The notes under the pieces: model-generated
Databases searched by the model: none
What the model saw: only the letters and a program-made list of their open reading frames with translations
What the model was told of the DNA's origin: nothing
Part shown: one piece after another, positions 29,998 to 37,715 of the stretch
Numbering within the stretch: position 1 is the stretch's first letter
Layout: the number at the start of each line of letters is the position of its first letter
Assembly: GCA_963169345.1 (NCBI GenBank)
Contig: CAUJCT010000015.1
Span: 1 to 47,798, forward strand
From: Bacteroidota bacterium
GTDB taxonomy: Bacteria > Bacteroidota > Bacteroidia > NS11-12g > UBA955
Direction: 5' to 3'
Length of the DNA: 47,798 bases
Program-made: the position numbers and the translations under genes

Positions 29998-30309
29998 CTA
30001 GGCTTTGTTGAGAGGTGCGCTCAATTCAGAAGAAATGGCAGACTTTTCAACTTTAAGGCGGGTACCTTCTGAGTTGATGATAAGAGTAGAACCACCATCA
30101 AATGCTTCCACTTTACCGTGAATACCGCCGGTAGTCACTACTAAGTCACCTTTTTTCAATCCTTCAAGAAATTTCTTTTGATTGCTCATTTTCTTTTGCT
30201 GAGGTCTGATCATGAAGAAGTAAAACACGATGATCATAAGACCCATGAAAATGACAGTACTTTGAATGTCATTGCCTTTTCCCTGAAGGAATATTTCTAA
30301 AATCTGCAT
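29998..30309 (-). CDS. yajC: Sec translocon accessory subunit YajC
   Basis: A 103-residue single-span inner-membrane protein (helix about 17-36, MGLMIIVFYFFMIRPQQKK) followed by the conserved cytosolic part KKFLEGLKKGDLVVTTGGIHGKV, diagnostic for YajC, which associates with SecDF. It follows the DUF1573 gene after one base. Confidence 0.95.
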   Translation of the reverse strand: MQILEIFLQGKGNDIQSTVIFMGLMIIVFYFFMIRPQQKKMSNQKKFLEGLKKGDLVVTTGGIHGKVEAFDGGSTLIINSEGTRLKVEKSAISSELSAPLNKA

Positions 30310-30310
30310 A

Positions 30311-30817
30311 TTATTTTGTTAGCGCTTTAACGTTTGCTTTGAATTTCAATTCGATTTGGTTCTCAGGAATATTGGCGTAAACAGTCACAATTTTATTGTT
30401 CATTCCGCCTTTACCTGCACTGTTGAATACCACTTTAATTTTACCACCTTTACCGGGAGCGATAGGTTCGCGAGGCCAGTCAGGCACAGTACAACCGCAG
30501 GCAGCCTGACAATTGCTGATGAGTAAATCTGCATTGCCTGTATTGGTAAACTCATAAGTTGTTTCTACATTTTGGTTTTCAAGTATGTCGCCGAAATCGT
30601 GTTCCAGCGATTTGAAGGTCATTTGTGCCATTTGACCAGCACTTGCTTTAGCTTCAGGATCGCTTGCTGTTGCTTTATTTTCTATCAATTCCTGAGGAAT
30701 TTCCTGATTGTTTGTACCGGATTCATTCTGAGTATTGCCATCCACACCGGATTTAGTACTGTTGCTGCAGGCGGCTAAACAAGATGTAACAATTAATAGA
30801 TAAAAGGTATTTTTCAT
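30311..30817 (-). CDS. DUF1573 lipoprotein
   Basis: A 168-residue lipoprotein (lipobox CLAAC) with an Asn/Thr/Glu-rich linker and one DUF1573 domain (about 70-168): FKSLEHDFGDI, YEFTNTGNADLLISNCQAACGCTVPDWP, and PGKGGKIKVVF. The fold is ASPM-SPD-2-Hydin-like and sits in the periplasm or on the surface. Its place between nusB and yajC is a conserved arrangement in Bacteroidota; the molecular function is unknown. Confidence 0.9.
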   Translation of the reverse strand: MKNTFYLLIVTSCLAACSNSTKSGVDGNTQNESGTNNQEIPQELIENKATASDPEAKASAGQMAQMTFKSLEHDFGDILENQNVETTYEFTNTGNADLLISNCQAACGCTVPDWPREPIAPGKGGKIKVVFNSAGKGGMNNKIVTVYANIPENQIELKFKANVKALTK

Positions 30818-30854
30818 AAGTCACTTAAAAATTGCCATGCAAAATTAGAAGTAA

Positions 30855-31799
30855 TTATTCATTTTTCAATCCCCTGCCGATTTTATTTATCTGGCCTTTT
30901 TCAGATAGTACGATTCTGATTTTATCCAACACTCCGTTCAGGAAAAGATGGCTCTTAGGTGTGCTGTATGATTTGGCTATGTCGAGGTATTCGTTAATGG
31001 TCACTTTAGGCGGAATGGTCTCGAAATAGAGAAACTCAGCCAAGGCCATTCTCAACATGATCATATCATTGATGGTCAGTCTTTCCGAATCCCAGTTGGC
31101 AGTATTAGACAATATCACTTCGTCGAGCTGTTCGCGGTTGACGATGCATTTCTCAAACAGTTTCGAACCAAACTGAATATCCTCCAGTTGCTTCTCTCCC
31201 ATTCTTTCGATCTTGAGGCGCTTTTTTTCGTAAAAACTGGTAATAGTACCAATAACGGCTTTCAAAATATCGGCAGAATCGTCTTCCCAATGAATGTATT
31301 CATCTTCCATAGCATTGTCGAAAAGCTCAAATTCATTGAATAAGAATTCGTATAGATTGACCAGAAAGTCTTTCTGAACGTCTTCATTAGGCTGATCAAA
31401 CACCGAAAAATCCTTAAAAAATTCGTACTGAACCAGGTCAACAAAGACTCTGTCAAACAAATCGCCGTGCTTGCGCCAGTCGTATGGTAACTTACCGCAA
31501 GTTGCCACAAAGTCCTCGCTGGATTCAAGAGCTTTGAAAAAGTCGAGTCTTCTTAAGACTTCCGTATTTCGGATATGGGTTTTATTGGGAAAGTATTTTT
31601 CCTTTTCAATATCTCTTTCACTTTCGAGAAAGGTATCGAAGTCGATTAAAAATCGGAGTGAGAAGTAATAAAACTTGTAGTAATCAGAGAAATGTTTATC
31701 CATTTGCTTGTTAAAAGCAGGCACGGAGTTAGCGTCCTGTTGTTGAAAAGCATATAGATGTTGAAGAACTTTGATTCGGATATTCCTGCGCGATAACAT
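30855..31799 (-). CDS. nusB: Transcription antitermination factor NusB (long Bacteroidota form)
   Basis: NusB binds boxA RNA with S10 in rRNA antitermination complexes. The 314 residues are about twice the enterobacterial size, which is usual in Bacteroidota: an N-terminal helical half starting LSRRNIRIKVLQHLYAFQQQ and a C-terminal half with the NusB core (LTINDMIMLRMALAEFLYFETIPPKVTINEYLDIAKSYSTPKSHLFLNGVLDKI). It leads the nusB-DUF1573-yajC-coaE run. A perfect -7 box lies 26 bases before its ATG. Confidence 0.93.
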   Translation of the reverse strand: MLSRRNIRIKVLQHLYAFQQQDANSVPAFNKQMDKHFSDYYKFYYFSLRFLIDFDTFLESERDIEKEKYFPNKTHIRNTEVLRRLDFFKALESSEDFVATCGKLPYDWRKHGDLFDRVFVDLVQYEFFKDFSVFDQPNEDVQKDFLVNLYEFLFNEFELFDNAMEDEYIHWEDDSADILKAVIGTITSFYEKKRLKIERMGEKQLEDIQFGSKLFEKCIVNREQLDEVILSNTANWDSERLTINDMIMLRMALAEFLYFETIPPKVTINEYLDIAKSYSTPKSHLFLNGVLDKIRIVLSEKGQINKIGRGLKNE

Positions 31800-31825
31800 T
31801 TACTCTATGAACTGATTTGGGGTTG

Positions 31826-31833
31826 CAAAGATA
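31826..31833 (-). promoter_or_regulatory. Possible -7 box of nusB
   Basis: Minus strand TATCTTTG, an exact TAnnTTTG match 26 bases before the nusB ATG. The -33 position does not carry TTG. Confidence 0.4.
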
Positions 31834-31873
31834 AGAGTAATTATGAATAGTTTATAAAAAAGTTGGGAGGATG

Positions 31874-31931
31874 TTGTTAAGTCGTTGAGTTGTTAAGTTG
31901 TTAAGTCGTATAGCATATCGATAGACTTTAA
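31874..31931. repeat. 8-bp tandem repeat with conserved flank, copy A
   Basis: Five 8-base units (TTGTTAAG, TCGTTGAG, TTGTTAAG, TTGTTAAG, TCGTATAG) at 31874-31913, followed by CATATCGATAG and TTTAAGTTTA. A second copy with the same unit and a similar flank is at 36001-36061. It lies in the nusB-recG gap (31800-32099), which holds no gene. Confidence 0.75.
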
Positions 31932-31970
31932 GTTTATCTTCAATCAAAACACTTGAAGGACGATGATTTT

Positions 31971-32018
31971 ATTCTGCGAATTCCCAGTTTGCGCAAGCAA
32001 ACCCCTGCCGTGTCAAAG
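31971..32018 (+). repeat. Dispersed repeat, left copy of an inverted pair
   Basis: ATTCTGCG, then GTTTGCGCAAGCAAACCC (31987-32004) and CAAAGG. The same order occurs inverted at 35781-35824 with the 18-base core identical. The core contains the palindrome TTGCGCAA. No coding frame covers it. Confidence 0.7.
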
Positions 32019-32099
32019 GAAAAAATCTATTCTGTGTTTTTTGCGTGTTCCTTCCCCGTTCTGCGATCCACCTCTCAATCTCCTTTCGAAACCAATCAC

Positions 32100-34229
32100 T
32101 CAACTCACTCTCCCCCAGAAATAATCATCCTGATTCGCCATTAAATACTGCAACAATGCCCTGTTCTCAGGCTTGGTGAGATTCGGGTCATCCTTCAATA
32201 CAAAAGCAGATGCCCGTTTAGCCAAATCAATGATGTCATCGTCTTTTACCAAATCCAGTAATTTAAAATCAGGCAAACCACTTTGTCTTGTCCCCAACAT
32301 ATCTCCCGGACCGCGCAATTCGAGATCTACCTTGGCAATATCAAATCCATTGTTAGTGGCACACATGGTCTTGATGCGTTTCTTGGCCGGAAAATTCAAT
32401 TCATCCTTGGTCATTAACACACAGAAACTTTGCTCGGCTCCTCTTCCTACTCTGCCTCTCAACTGGTGCAATTGCGACAAACCAAAGCGATTGGCATTTT
32501 CTATGATCATAACAGAAGCATTGGGAACATTGACCCCGACTTCTATCACCGTCGTGGCAATCATTATCTGAGTGATGCCATCCTTAAAACGCTTCATTTC
32601 AAAATCCTTGACATCCGGTTTCATTTTACCGTGCATCAGACTGATTTGATATTGTGGCACCGGAAAATAACTGCAAACCACATCATAACCCGTCATCAGG
32701 TCGTTTAAATCTAATTTCGATGACTCCTCAATTAAAGGATAAACAATATAAGCCTGACGCCCTTTCATTAATTCAGTTTTCAGAAAATTCATCACTTCAC
32801 CTCTGAATTTTTCCTCTCTGTGAATGGTGCGAATTGGCTTTCGGTCTTTGGGTAATTCGTCTATGACCGACACATCTAATTCACCGTGAATGGTCATGGC
32901 CAAAGTACGAGGAATTGGCGTAGCGGTCATTACCAGAACATGTGGCTTCTTACCGGCTTTGTTCCAAAGTTTGGCTCTCTGTGCAACACCAAATCGATGC
33001 TGTTCATCAATGACTGCCAATCCAAGCTGCTTAAACTCTACCACATCTTCAATTAAAGCATGCGTACCTACCAGAATCTGAAGTTCACCTGATTGCAACT
33101 TCTCCAGCAATTGCTGACGGTGTTTCTTAGAGCTTGAACCTGTCAGCAAATCTACATTCACCGACATTTCCTTCAGCTGATCCTTAAGCGTCAGAAAATG
33201 CTGGGTAGCCAAAATTTCAGTTGGAGCCATTAAACAAGCCTGATAGCCGTTATCGACGCAAACCAGCATGCAAAACAAAGCTACAATTGTTTTACCACTG
33301 CCAACATCTCCCTGAAGCAGTCTGTTCATGCGACTGTTAGCTGCCATGTCTTTGCGAATTTCTTTAATAACCCTTTTCTGAGCATCTGTCAATTCAAAAC
33401 CAAGGTGGTTGTGATAAAATTCATTTACCAGATGACCTGATTTGTTCATTGGTATACCATTGGCATCGAGATGACGTATGACCTTGCTTTTCTCTGAACG
33501 CATAGCCAGAGAGAACATTTCTTCAAATTTGATGCGCCTTTCAGCCTCTGCTCTGCTCAGTTCGTCCTTAGGCAGATGCATGAAGTAGTAAGCCCATTTG
33601 CGTTCAAGAAGTTTGAGAGGTTTAGTAACAGAGTCAGGTATATGTTCAGGTAATTCGAATTCGGGATGGTGCAAAATCTGTTCAACCGACTGCATGAAAA
33701 ACTTAGAATCCATAAATACAGACTTGAGTTTCTCTGTCAGTGGATAGATAGGTTCCATGGGCTTTTCCTTCACATCATCCTCTTTAGAGTAGAGCTTGAT
33801 CTCAGGGTGAGAAATGGAGAGTTTTCCATTAAAGGAATTGACTTTCCCATACACTGTATAGCGTTCGTTTTCCTTTAAAACCTTGTGGATGTACTGGTAG
33901 TTTTTAAACCAGATTAACTCTATAAACCCCGACTCATCTCTGAGTATGGCAGTCAGGCGCTTTGACTTCTGCTGACCTTGCACCTGAATATTGGAGAGCA
34001 GTCCTCTCAGTTGTACATTGCCTGATTCAGGAAATAAATCGACAACCCGGCTGACCATCGATTTGTCTATGAACCTGAAAGGGAAATACGAGAGCAGGTC
34101 GCGGTACTTGAAAATACCCAACTCCGACTGCAGGATTTCGGCTTTCTTAGGGCCAACACCTTTCAGGTATTCAACTGCATTATCCAGAAATCCAGATGCC
34201 AAATTCTTTTTTGAAAAATTGTTTTGCAA
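32100..34229 (-). CDS. recG: ATP-dependent DNA helicase RecG
   Basis: Branch-migration helicase that regresses stalled forks and processes recombination intermediates. The 709 residues hold an HhH/wedge region (KGVGPKKAEIL, about 23-33; OB domain about 70-150), Walker A GDVGSGKT (307-314), the DEQH box (408-411), TATPIPRTL, and helicase C motifs including QLRGRVGRG. The start is a TTG at 34229, since the next ATG lies inside the conserved N-terminus. Its promoter overlaps that of the divergent lipoprotein gene. Confidence 0.96.
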   Translation of the reverse strand: MQNNFSKKNLASGFLDNAVEYLKGVGPKKAEILQSELGIFKYRDLLSYFPFRFIDKSMVSRVVDLFPESGNVQLRGLLSNIQVQGQQKSKRLTAILRDESGFIELIWFKNYQYIHKVLKENERYTVYGKVNSFNGKLSISHPEIKLYSKEDDVKEKPMEPIYPLTEKLKSVFMDSKFFMQSVEQILHHPEFELPEHIPDSVTKPLKLLERKWAYYFMHLPKDELSRAEAERRIKFEEMFSLAMRSEKSKVIRHLDANGIPMNKSGHLVNEFYHNHLGFELTDAQKRVIKEIRKDMAANSRMNRLLQGDVGSGKTIVALFCMLVCVDNGYQACLMAPTEILATQHFLTLKDQLKEMSVNVDLLTGSSSKKHRQQLLEKLQSGELQILVGTHALIEDVVEFKQLGLAVIDEQHRFGVAQRAKLWNKAGKKPHVLVMTATPIPRTLAMTIHGELDVSVIDELPKDRKPIRTIHREEKFRGEVMNFLKTELMKGRQAYIVYPLIEESSKLDLNDLMTGYDVVCSYFPVPQYQISLMHGKMKPDVKDFEMKRFKDGITQIMIATTVIEVGVNVPNASVMIIENANRFGLSQLHQLRGRVGRGAEQSFCVLMTKDELNFPAKKRIKTMCATNNGFDIAKVDLELRGPGDMLGTRQSGLPDFKLLDLVKDDDIIDLAKRASAFVLKDDPNLTKPENRALLQYLMANQDDYFWGRVS

Positions 34230-34253
34230 TATCTCACTTCGAATTTAATTTTG
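34223..34253 (+). promoter_or_regulatory. Bacteroidota promoter of the lipoprotein gene at 34279
   Basis: TTTG (34223-34226), 19 bases, then TAATTTTG (34246-34253): an exact match to the -33/-7 consensus and spacing. The ATG is 25 bases after the -7 box. Confidence 0.75.
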
Positions 34254-34270
34254 CACAAACATTTATCAAG
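34240..34270 (-). promoter_or_regulatory. Candidate recG promoter, overlapping the divergent promoter
   Basis: On the minus strand CTTG (34270-34267), 19 bases, then TAAATTCG (34247-34240), one mismatch from TAnnTTTG. It shares two bases of the -7 box with the opposite promoter, so both could not bind polymerase at once. Confidence 0.5.
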
Positions 34271-34278
34271 AAACAGTA

Positions 34279-34752
34279 ATGAAAAAGTTCATTTTTGTAA
34301 CAGTTCTATCTTTAGCTGCAGCAGCCTGCAGCAATGCGCCTAAAATGTCTGAATCTGCAACTGCGGTTCAGGGGATTACGACCTGGGTTGATTCTATCAA
34401 AGCCATCGTCGACACTACTACTACTTTCGATTCAGCTAAATGGGCTGATTTGAATGCTCAATTCCAAAACCAGGTTGCCGGTGTTAATGTTGAAGAGTTG
34501 GATGAAACTTCTAAAGCTTCATTTACTGCTGTACAGGATGCTTTCAAAGCTATTGGTACTACTTACCAGGCCGGAATAGATAAAGCTAAAGCAAAAGCTG
34601 CTGAAGTTATCAATACCACCGACTCTACTGCCGCTGCAGGTGGCCAAACCATCAAAGAAGTGGTAATGGAGAAAGTTGAAAAAGCAGGTGAAAAAGTGGA
34701 CGCCAAAGCTGCTGAAACTAAAGTTAAAGTTGAAAACAACCTTAAGAAGTAA
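34279..34752 (+). CDS. Small lipoprotein, helical, unknown function
   Basis: A 157-residue lipoprotein (lipobox AAAAC, then SNAPKMSES) with a long helical, Ala/Lys/Glu-rich mature part; the last 50 residues (KEVVMEKVEKAGEKVDAKAAETKVKVENNLKK) look like an amphipathic or coiled helix. No family was recognised. It has a consensus promoter in front and a strong terminator behind, so it is a single-gene unit and may be well expressed. Confidence 0.75.
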   Translation: MKKFIFVTVLSLAAAACSNAPKMSESATAVQGITTWVDSIKAIVDTTTTFDSAKWADLNAQFQNQVAGVNVEELDETSKASFTAVQDAFKAIGTTYQAGIDKAKAKAAEVINTTDSTAAAGGQTIKEVVMEKVEKAGEKVDAKAAETKVKVENNLKK

Positions 34753-34776
34753 TCAATCTGTTTAGAATATAATTTA

Positions 34777-34808
34777 AAAGTTGGATATTGCATCCAACTT
34801 TTTTTTTG
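34777..34808 (+). terminator. Rho-independent terminator
   Basis: AAAGTTGGAT (34777-34786) pairs perfectly with ATCCAACTTT (34792-34801) around a 5-base loop, followed by an unbroken T run to 34808. It ends the single-gene lipoprotein unit. Confidence 0.93.
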
Positions 34809-34813
34809 CACTT

Positions 34814-35302
34814 ATGAAACGTATAGTGATTTACTGCATGTGTTTGACAGTCACAGCCTGCGGAAATGCAAGTGCTGATCAAACTGAGAAGAAACAAGAA
34901 CAAGTCAGAACAGACGAGTATGTCGATTCAACTCCATTGTCTTACGATGAATTAAAAAGTCAGGTTTACGACTCAGCAAATACCATAGATCCGGGCAGAG
35001 CACATGTTATCTATATTACAATTTCAGGTAAAGCAAAAAACAAGAACATGGACTATAGTCGATTGACGATAGATGACCTGTTTTCAGCTTATGAGCGCAT
35101 GAATAAAATATCGCAAATATACGTTGATTCTATTGTCGGGTATTTAGAAATACTGGAGAGCAATTTGAGTGGACTAGAGAAGCGCTATGAAGAGATAGAC
35201 AGTCAGACGCCAATAGACATCAACACAAAACTAAAAATCAGCGAAACAAAAAGCGATATACATCAAAACTTATCCAAACTCCGTTTAAAGAAAATTCAAT
35301 GA
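34814..35302 (+). CDS. Hypothetical lipoprotein with a helical body
   Basis: A 162-residue lipoprotein (lipobox VTAC, then GNASADQTEKKQEQ) followed by a mostly helical region from about 50 on. The frame is open from 34781, but that ATG lies inside the terminator hairpin, so ATG 34814 is taken. No family was recognised. Its stop overlaps the next start as ATGA, so the two genes are coupled. Confidence 0.6.
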   Translation: MKRIVIYCMCLTVTACGNASADQTEKKQEQVRTDEYVDSTPLSYDELKSQVYDSANTIDPGRAHVIYITISGKAKNKNMDYSRLTIDDLFSAYERMNKISQIYVDSIVGYLEILESNLSGLEKRYEEIDSQTPIDINTKLKISETKSDIHQNLSKLRLKKIQ

Positions 35303-35631
35303 TAAAGACTATATCCTTACTTTTGGTCTCCAATATATTCATGACCATTGCCTGGTACGGGCATTTAAAATTTGAGAACACCCCTTTGTGGAAGGTTATT
35401 TTAGTGAGCTGGTGCATAGCCTTTGTAGAGTATTTGTTTATGGTACCGGCCAATCGCATAGGCAGACTGGAAGGCATGAATGGCTACCAGTTAAAAATCA
35501 CACAGGAGGCCATCACCATCATTGTCTTCATATTCTTTGCTGTTTTCTATCTCAAAGAACCCTTAAAATGGAACCATGCAGTAGGTTTTGTCTTTTTGTT
35601 TCTGAGTGTGTATTTTATGGTGAAGAAGTGA
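35299..35631 (+). CDS. DUF486 (DMT-superfamily) membrane protein
   Basis: A 110-residue inner-membrane protein with four helices and the family features IAWYGHLKF, SWCIAFVEYLFMVPANRIG, GYQLKITQEAITIIVF and EPLKWNHAVGFVFLFLSVYFM. DUF486 proteins are half-size relatives of drug/metabolite transporters; no substrate is known. It is translationally coupled to the lipoprotein upstream and is the last backbone gene before the repeat-rich strip. Confidence 0.87.
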   Translation: MIKTISLLLVSNIFMTIAWYGHLKFENTPLWKVILVSWCIAFVEYLFMVPANRIGRLEGMNGYQLKITQEAITIIVFIFFAVFYLKEPLKWNHAVGFVFLFLSVYFMVKK

Positions 35632-35637
35632 AGGAGA

Positions 35638-35680
35638 GGCTGACGCTGCGCTGCTGAAGGGCTGACGCTACGCTGCTGAA
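35638..35680 (+). repeat. Tandem pair of a 21-base GC-rich element
   Basis: Two copies with one base difference at 35638 and 35660, core GACGCTGCGCTGCTGAA (GACGCTACGCTGCTGAA in the second). They follow directly on the stop of the DUF486 gene. A second, more diverged pair is at 35946-35988. Confidence 0.75.
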
Positions 35681-35780
35681 ACAAATCAAAGATCAATGGG
35701 TGGCGATACCATTCAATAAATTCGTTTGTTGATCACAGAATTCTATGGAAAACGCTGATCGCACAGAAATATGAAGCCTT

Positions 35781-35824
35781 TGCCGCAGCCAAGGGTTTGC
35801 TTGCGCAAACTAAACACGCAGAAT
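35781..35824 (-). repeat. Dispersed repeat, inverted copy
   Basis: Minus strand reads ATTCTGCG, then GTTTGCGCAAGCAAACCC, matching 31971-32018 in inverted orientation. The 18-base core is identical. Confidence 0.7.
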
Positions 35825-35945
35825 AGAGCAGAATGCACAAAAAACTATCGGAAATTTCAAAAATCTTAAAAGATGTTAGATAATCAAAGCCCCAGCTCCC
35901 GTATGCACGGGACAGGTGGATGGCGGTTTCAGAGAATATTTATAT

Positions 35946-35988
35946 GCTGAAAGCTGCGCTGCTGAAAAGCTGACGCTGCGCTGCTGAA
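35946..35988 (+). repeat. Second pair of the 21-base element
   Basis: Copies at 35946 (diverged) and 35968 (core GACGCTGCGCTGCTGAA identical to the first pair), again 22 bases apart. Confidence 0.7.
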
Positions 35989-36000
35989 AGGCTTAGGGAA

Positions 36001-36061
36001 TTGTTTAGTTGTTTATTTGTTAAGTCGTTAAGTTGTTTACCATTTCGATAAATTTTATGCT
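36001..36061. repeat. 8-bp tandem repeat with conserved flank, copy B
   Basis: Five 8-base units (TTGTTTAG, TTGTTTAT, TTGTTAAG, TCGTTAAG, TTGTTTAC) followed by CATTTCGATA, in the same order and orientation as copy A at 31874-31931. Confidence 0.75.
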
Positions 36062-36122
36062 TACTATATCAAAGCCCCAGAGGGATGTTTATGAGATTCC
36101 GCTGCGATTAACATACGCATCT

Positions 36123-36560
36123 CTAATTATTAAAGTACTTCAATATTAACACCAATATCATTAAAGTCAGAAAGCCAAATTCATCTTTCTTAGATATCCC
36201 CCTTAACAAACTTATGAAATAAAGCACTACAGGTAAAATCAAACTAAAACGCAAAGCTCCTACATAAGGCCAGCTCATCAATGCAAAAAACTGCATACTA
36301 AAAGTCCAGAAGGCAGCCATTACTACCGTCAACCTATGCAAGCCTGAGAGCTCAGTTGTTTTGAGATAAACGACAAAGATGCTCAGCGCTGTGGACATAT
36401 ACAAAATCATGGCAATAAACTTTATCCAGGACACATTCACCCAGGTAAGCATTATTCCGGCAAACAACCCCATAAAAAAGATTATTGCTTTCTTGTTTCC
36501 CCTTTTAAATGTGAGTAGTAACAAGATTATGGAAGCAATAGAGAGGAGTATTAGTGTCAT
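36123..36560 (-). CDS. Hypothetical multi-pass membrane protein
   Basis: A 145-residue protein with five predicted helices (about 2-18, 25-40, 45-66, 77-96, 102-118 and possibly a sixth at 127-142) and short charged loops (KRGNKK, RGISKKDE). No family was recognised. It is the first gene of the all-minus accessory block and stands apart from its neighbours. Confidence 0.6.
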   Translation of the reverse strand: MTLILLSIASIILLLLTFKRGNKKAIIFFMGLFAGIMLTWVNVSWIKFIAMILYMSTALSIFVVYLKTTELSGLHRLTVVMAAFWTFSMQFFALMSWPYVGALRFSLILPVVLYFISLLRGISKKDEFGFLTLMILVLILKYFNN

Positions 36561-36632
36561 TGTTTGAGGTTCTCCGATAAATTTAAATCAAAAGTAAAAT
36601 ACAAGAATAACGGTAAAACTTATAAAATATGC

Positions 36633-36680
36633 CATGAATTTTACGAACATTACTCACTTGCTCAACAATAAAAATTCATG
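36633..36680. repeat. Perfect 10-bp inverted repeat with 28-base loop
   Basis: CATGAATTTT (36633-36642) and AAAATTCATG (36671-36680). It lies 27 bases after the stop of the HigA-like gene on the minus strand and could act as its transcription end, although no T run follows; it may instead be a remnant of another element. Confidence 0.5.
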
Positions 36681-36707
36681 ATTTGATTAATACGGAAACT
36701 TGAATTA

Positions 36708-37034
36708 TTAGGACAGCTTAACGAATTTATCTTCGAGCTTAACATGAAAGCTTATCTCTGCTTTAAGTGCCTTAAATACTTTTAAAATGGTATCAATTGT
36801 TGCACTATTGGTACTGCTTTCAAGTTTAGAAATCTGAGCTTTTTGAACACCTATCAAATGCCCAAGTTCTTCTTGTGTAAGGTTTCTCTCCTGCCTGACA
36901 GCTTTAATCATTTTCCCTAATATGTCCATTCGAAGTTCATATTCGTAGTCTTCGCGCTCTTTTGAGCCAAGCTTGCCGATGTACTTATCCTTTAACTCTG
37001 CAAGTGTATATGTTTTAAAATTCTTGTTTTTCAT
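36708..37034 (-). CDS. XRE-family antitoxin, HigA-like
   Basis: A 108-residue protein with a Cro/CI helix-turn-helix at about 38-95 (IKAVRQERNLTQEELGHLIGVQKAQISKLES). It is the second gene of a toxin-first pair, 14 bases after the HigB-like toxin, which is the usual higBA order. As antitoxin it should bind and neutralise the toxin and repress the shared promoter; a palindrome at 37420-37437 is the likely operator. The N-terminal 35 residues (LAELKDKYIGKLGSKEREDYEYEL) probably contact the toxin. Confidence 0.87.
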   Translation of the reverse strand: MKNKNFKTYTLAELKDKYIGKLGSKEREDYEYELRMDILGKMIKAVRQERNLTQEELGHLIGVQKAQISKLESSTNSATIDTILKVFKALKAEISFHVKLEDKFVKLS

Positions 37035-37048
37035 ATTCCTATCATTCT

Positions 37049-37381
37049 TTATTTATTGCCAAAGTACTTGTCTCTCAATTTTTTTGCTCTTTCAATCTCT
37101 CTTGCAGGTACTTTATCTACTTTTTTAATAAAACCATGTGTCGCTATAAACAAGGTTGTTTTTATATCTGTGCTATCCCAAAATGCAAGCAATCTGACTT
37201 GTAATCCGGCATAACGTGTCCTAAATTCCCAAATCTCTTCTTGTAGTTTCTTGAAAAGCTTAGGATCATTTGTCTGCTCAGCAAGATCTATATTGTATAT
37301 AATTTTTCTAACTGCTTTTTCATTTAATCGAGATAAAAAATCCTCCGCATCTTCCAAAAATTCTGTCTCAAAAAACCTCAT
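37049..37381 (-). CDS. HigB/Gp49-like toxin (RelE superfamily)
   Basis: A 110-residue protein of the Gp49-like/DUF891 family: FFETEFLEDAEDFLSRLNEKAVRKIIYNIDLAE, then IWEFRTRYAGLQVRLLAFWDSTD and the closing ATHGFIKKVDKVPAREIERAKKLRDKYF. This family cleaves mRNA at the ribosome. The frame is open to a TTG at 37408, but that codon lies inside the -7 box, so ATG 37381 is the true start. It pairs with the HTH gene downstream, and no breakage is seen, so it should be an active module. Confidence 0.87.
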   Translation of the reverse strand: MRFFETEFLEDAEDFLSRLNEKAVRKIIYNIDLAEQTNDPKLFKKLQEEIWEFRTRYAGLQVRLLAFWDSTDIKTTLFIATHGFIKKVDKVPAREIERAKKLRDKYFGNK

Positions 37382-37405
37382 TCTACACCCGCTTATTTCA
37401 CGATA

Positions 37406-37437
37406 CAAAGATATTAATAGTTTCCATATATAGAAAC
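37406..37437 (-). promoter_or_regulatory. Promoter and palindromic operator of the HigBA-like module
   Basis: On the minus strand TTTC (37436-37433), 19 bases, then TATCTTTG (37413-37406). The palindrome GTTTCTATATATGGAAAC (37437-37420, 16 of 18 positions symmetric) covers the -33 box and part of the spacer, so a bound HTH dimer would block polymerase. Confidence 0.7.
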
Positions 37438-37715
37438 ATTTTTAAAGCATAATTTGATATTTTTTTAATGGTAACTTCTACATCAGCTGGTATTCAAACA
37501 TATTCGCCAAGCGATTTCAAGTTTGAGAATAGAAATTCTTTATAGTTGATGTCGTTACTTGAATAATGGACTAGATTATAGATCATTTTATACTGGATTA
37601 TAAATCCAAATCATTGTAATCAACCCCTCAGAAATTAGCGTCATCCTAATTTCGATTCTACCAATTCGCGCTTATTATATATCTTAAGCCAGCTTCAAGA
37701 TACAATGTGCACTAC
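37438..37715. other. Intergenic stretch without a gene
   Basis: About 280 bases between the TA module and the next gene. No open frame of note; a small hairpin, GGATT-ATA-AATCC, lies at 37595-37607. Nothing else was recognised. Confidence 0.5.

Larger units (their letters stand above)
35632..36122. other. Gene-free strip built of short repeats
   Basis: About 490 bases without a credible gene. It contains: four copies of a 21-base element in two pairs (35638-35658, 35660-35680, 35946-35966, 35968-35988), each pair with a 22-base period; an inverted copy (35781-35824) of the repeat at 31971-32018; a TCCCGT-ATGC-ACGGGA hairpin (35897-35912); the direct repeat ATCAAAGCCCCAG at 35883 and 36068; and the 8-bp tandem array at 36001-36040. 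It marks the border between backbone and accessory block. Confidence 0.7.

Noticed and set aside
34781..34813. Earlier start of the lipoprotein at 34814
   Set aside because: The ATG lies inside a strong terminator hairpin, and the signal peptide begins at 34814.
37382..37408. TTG start of the HigB-like toxin
   Set aside because: This TTG is part of the -7 promoter box and would not be transcribed.
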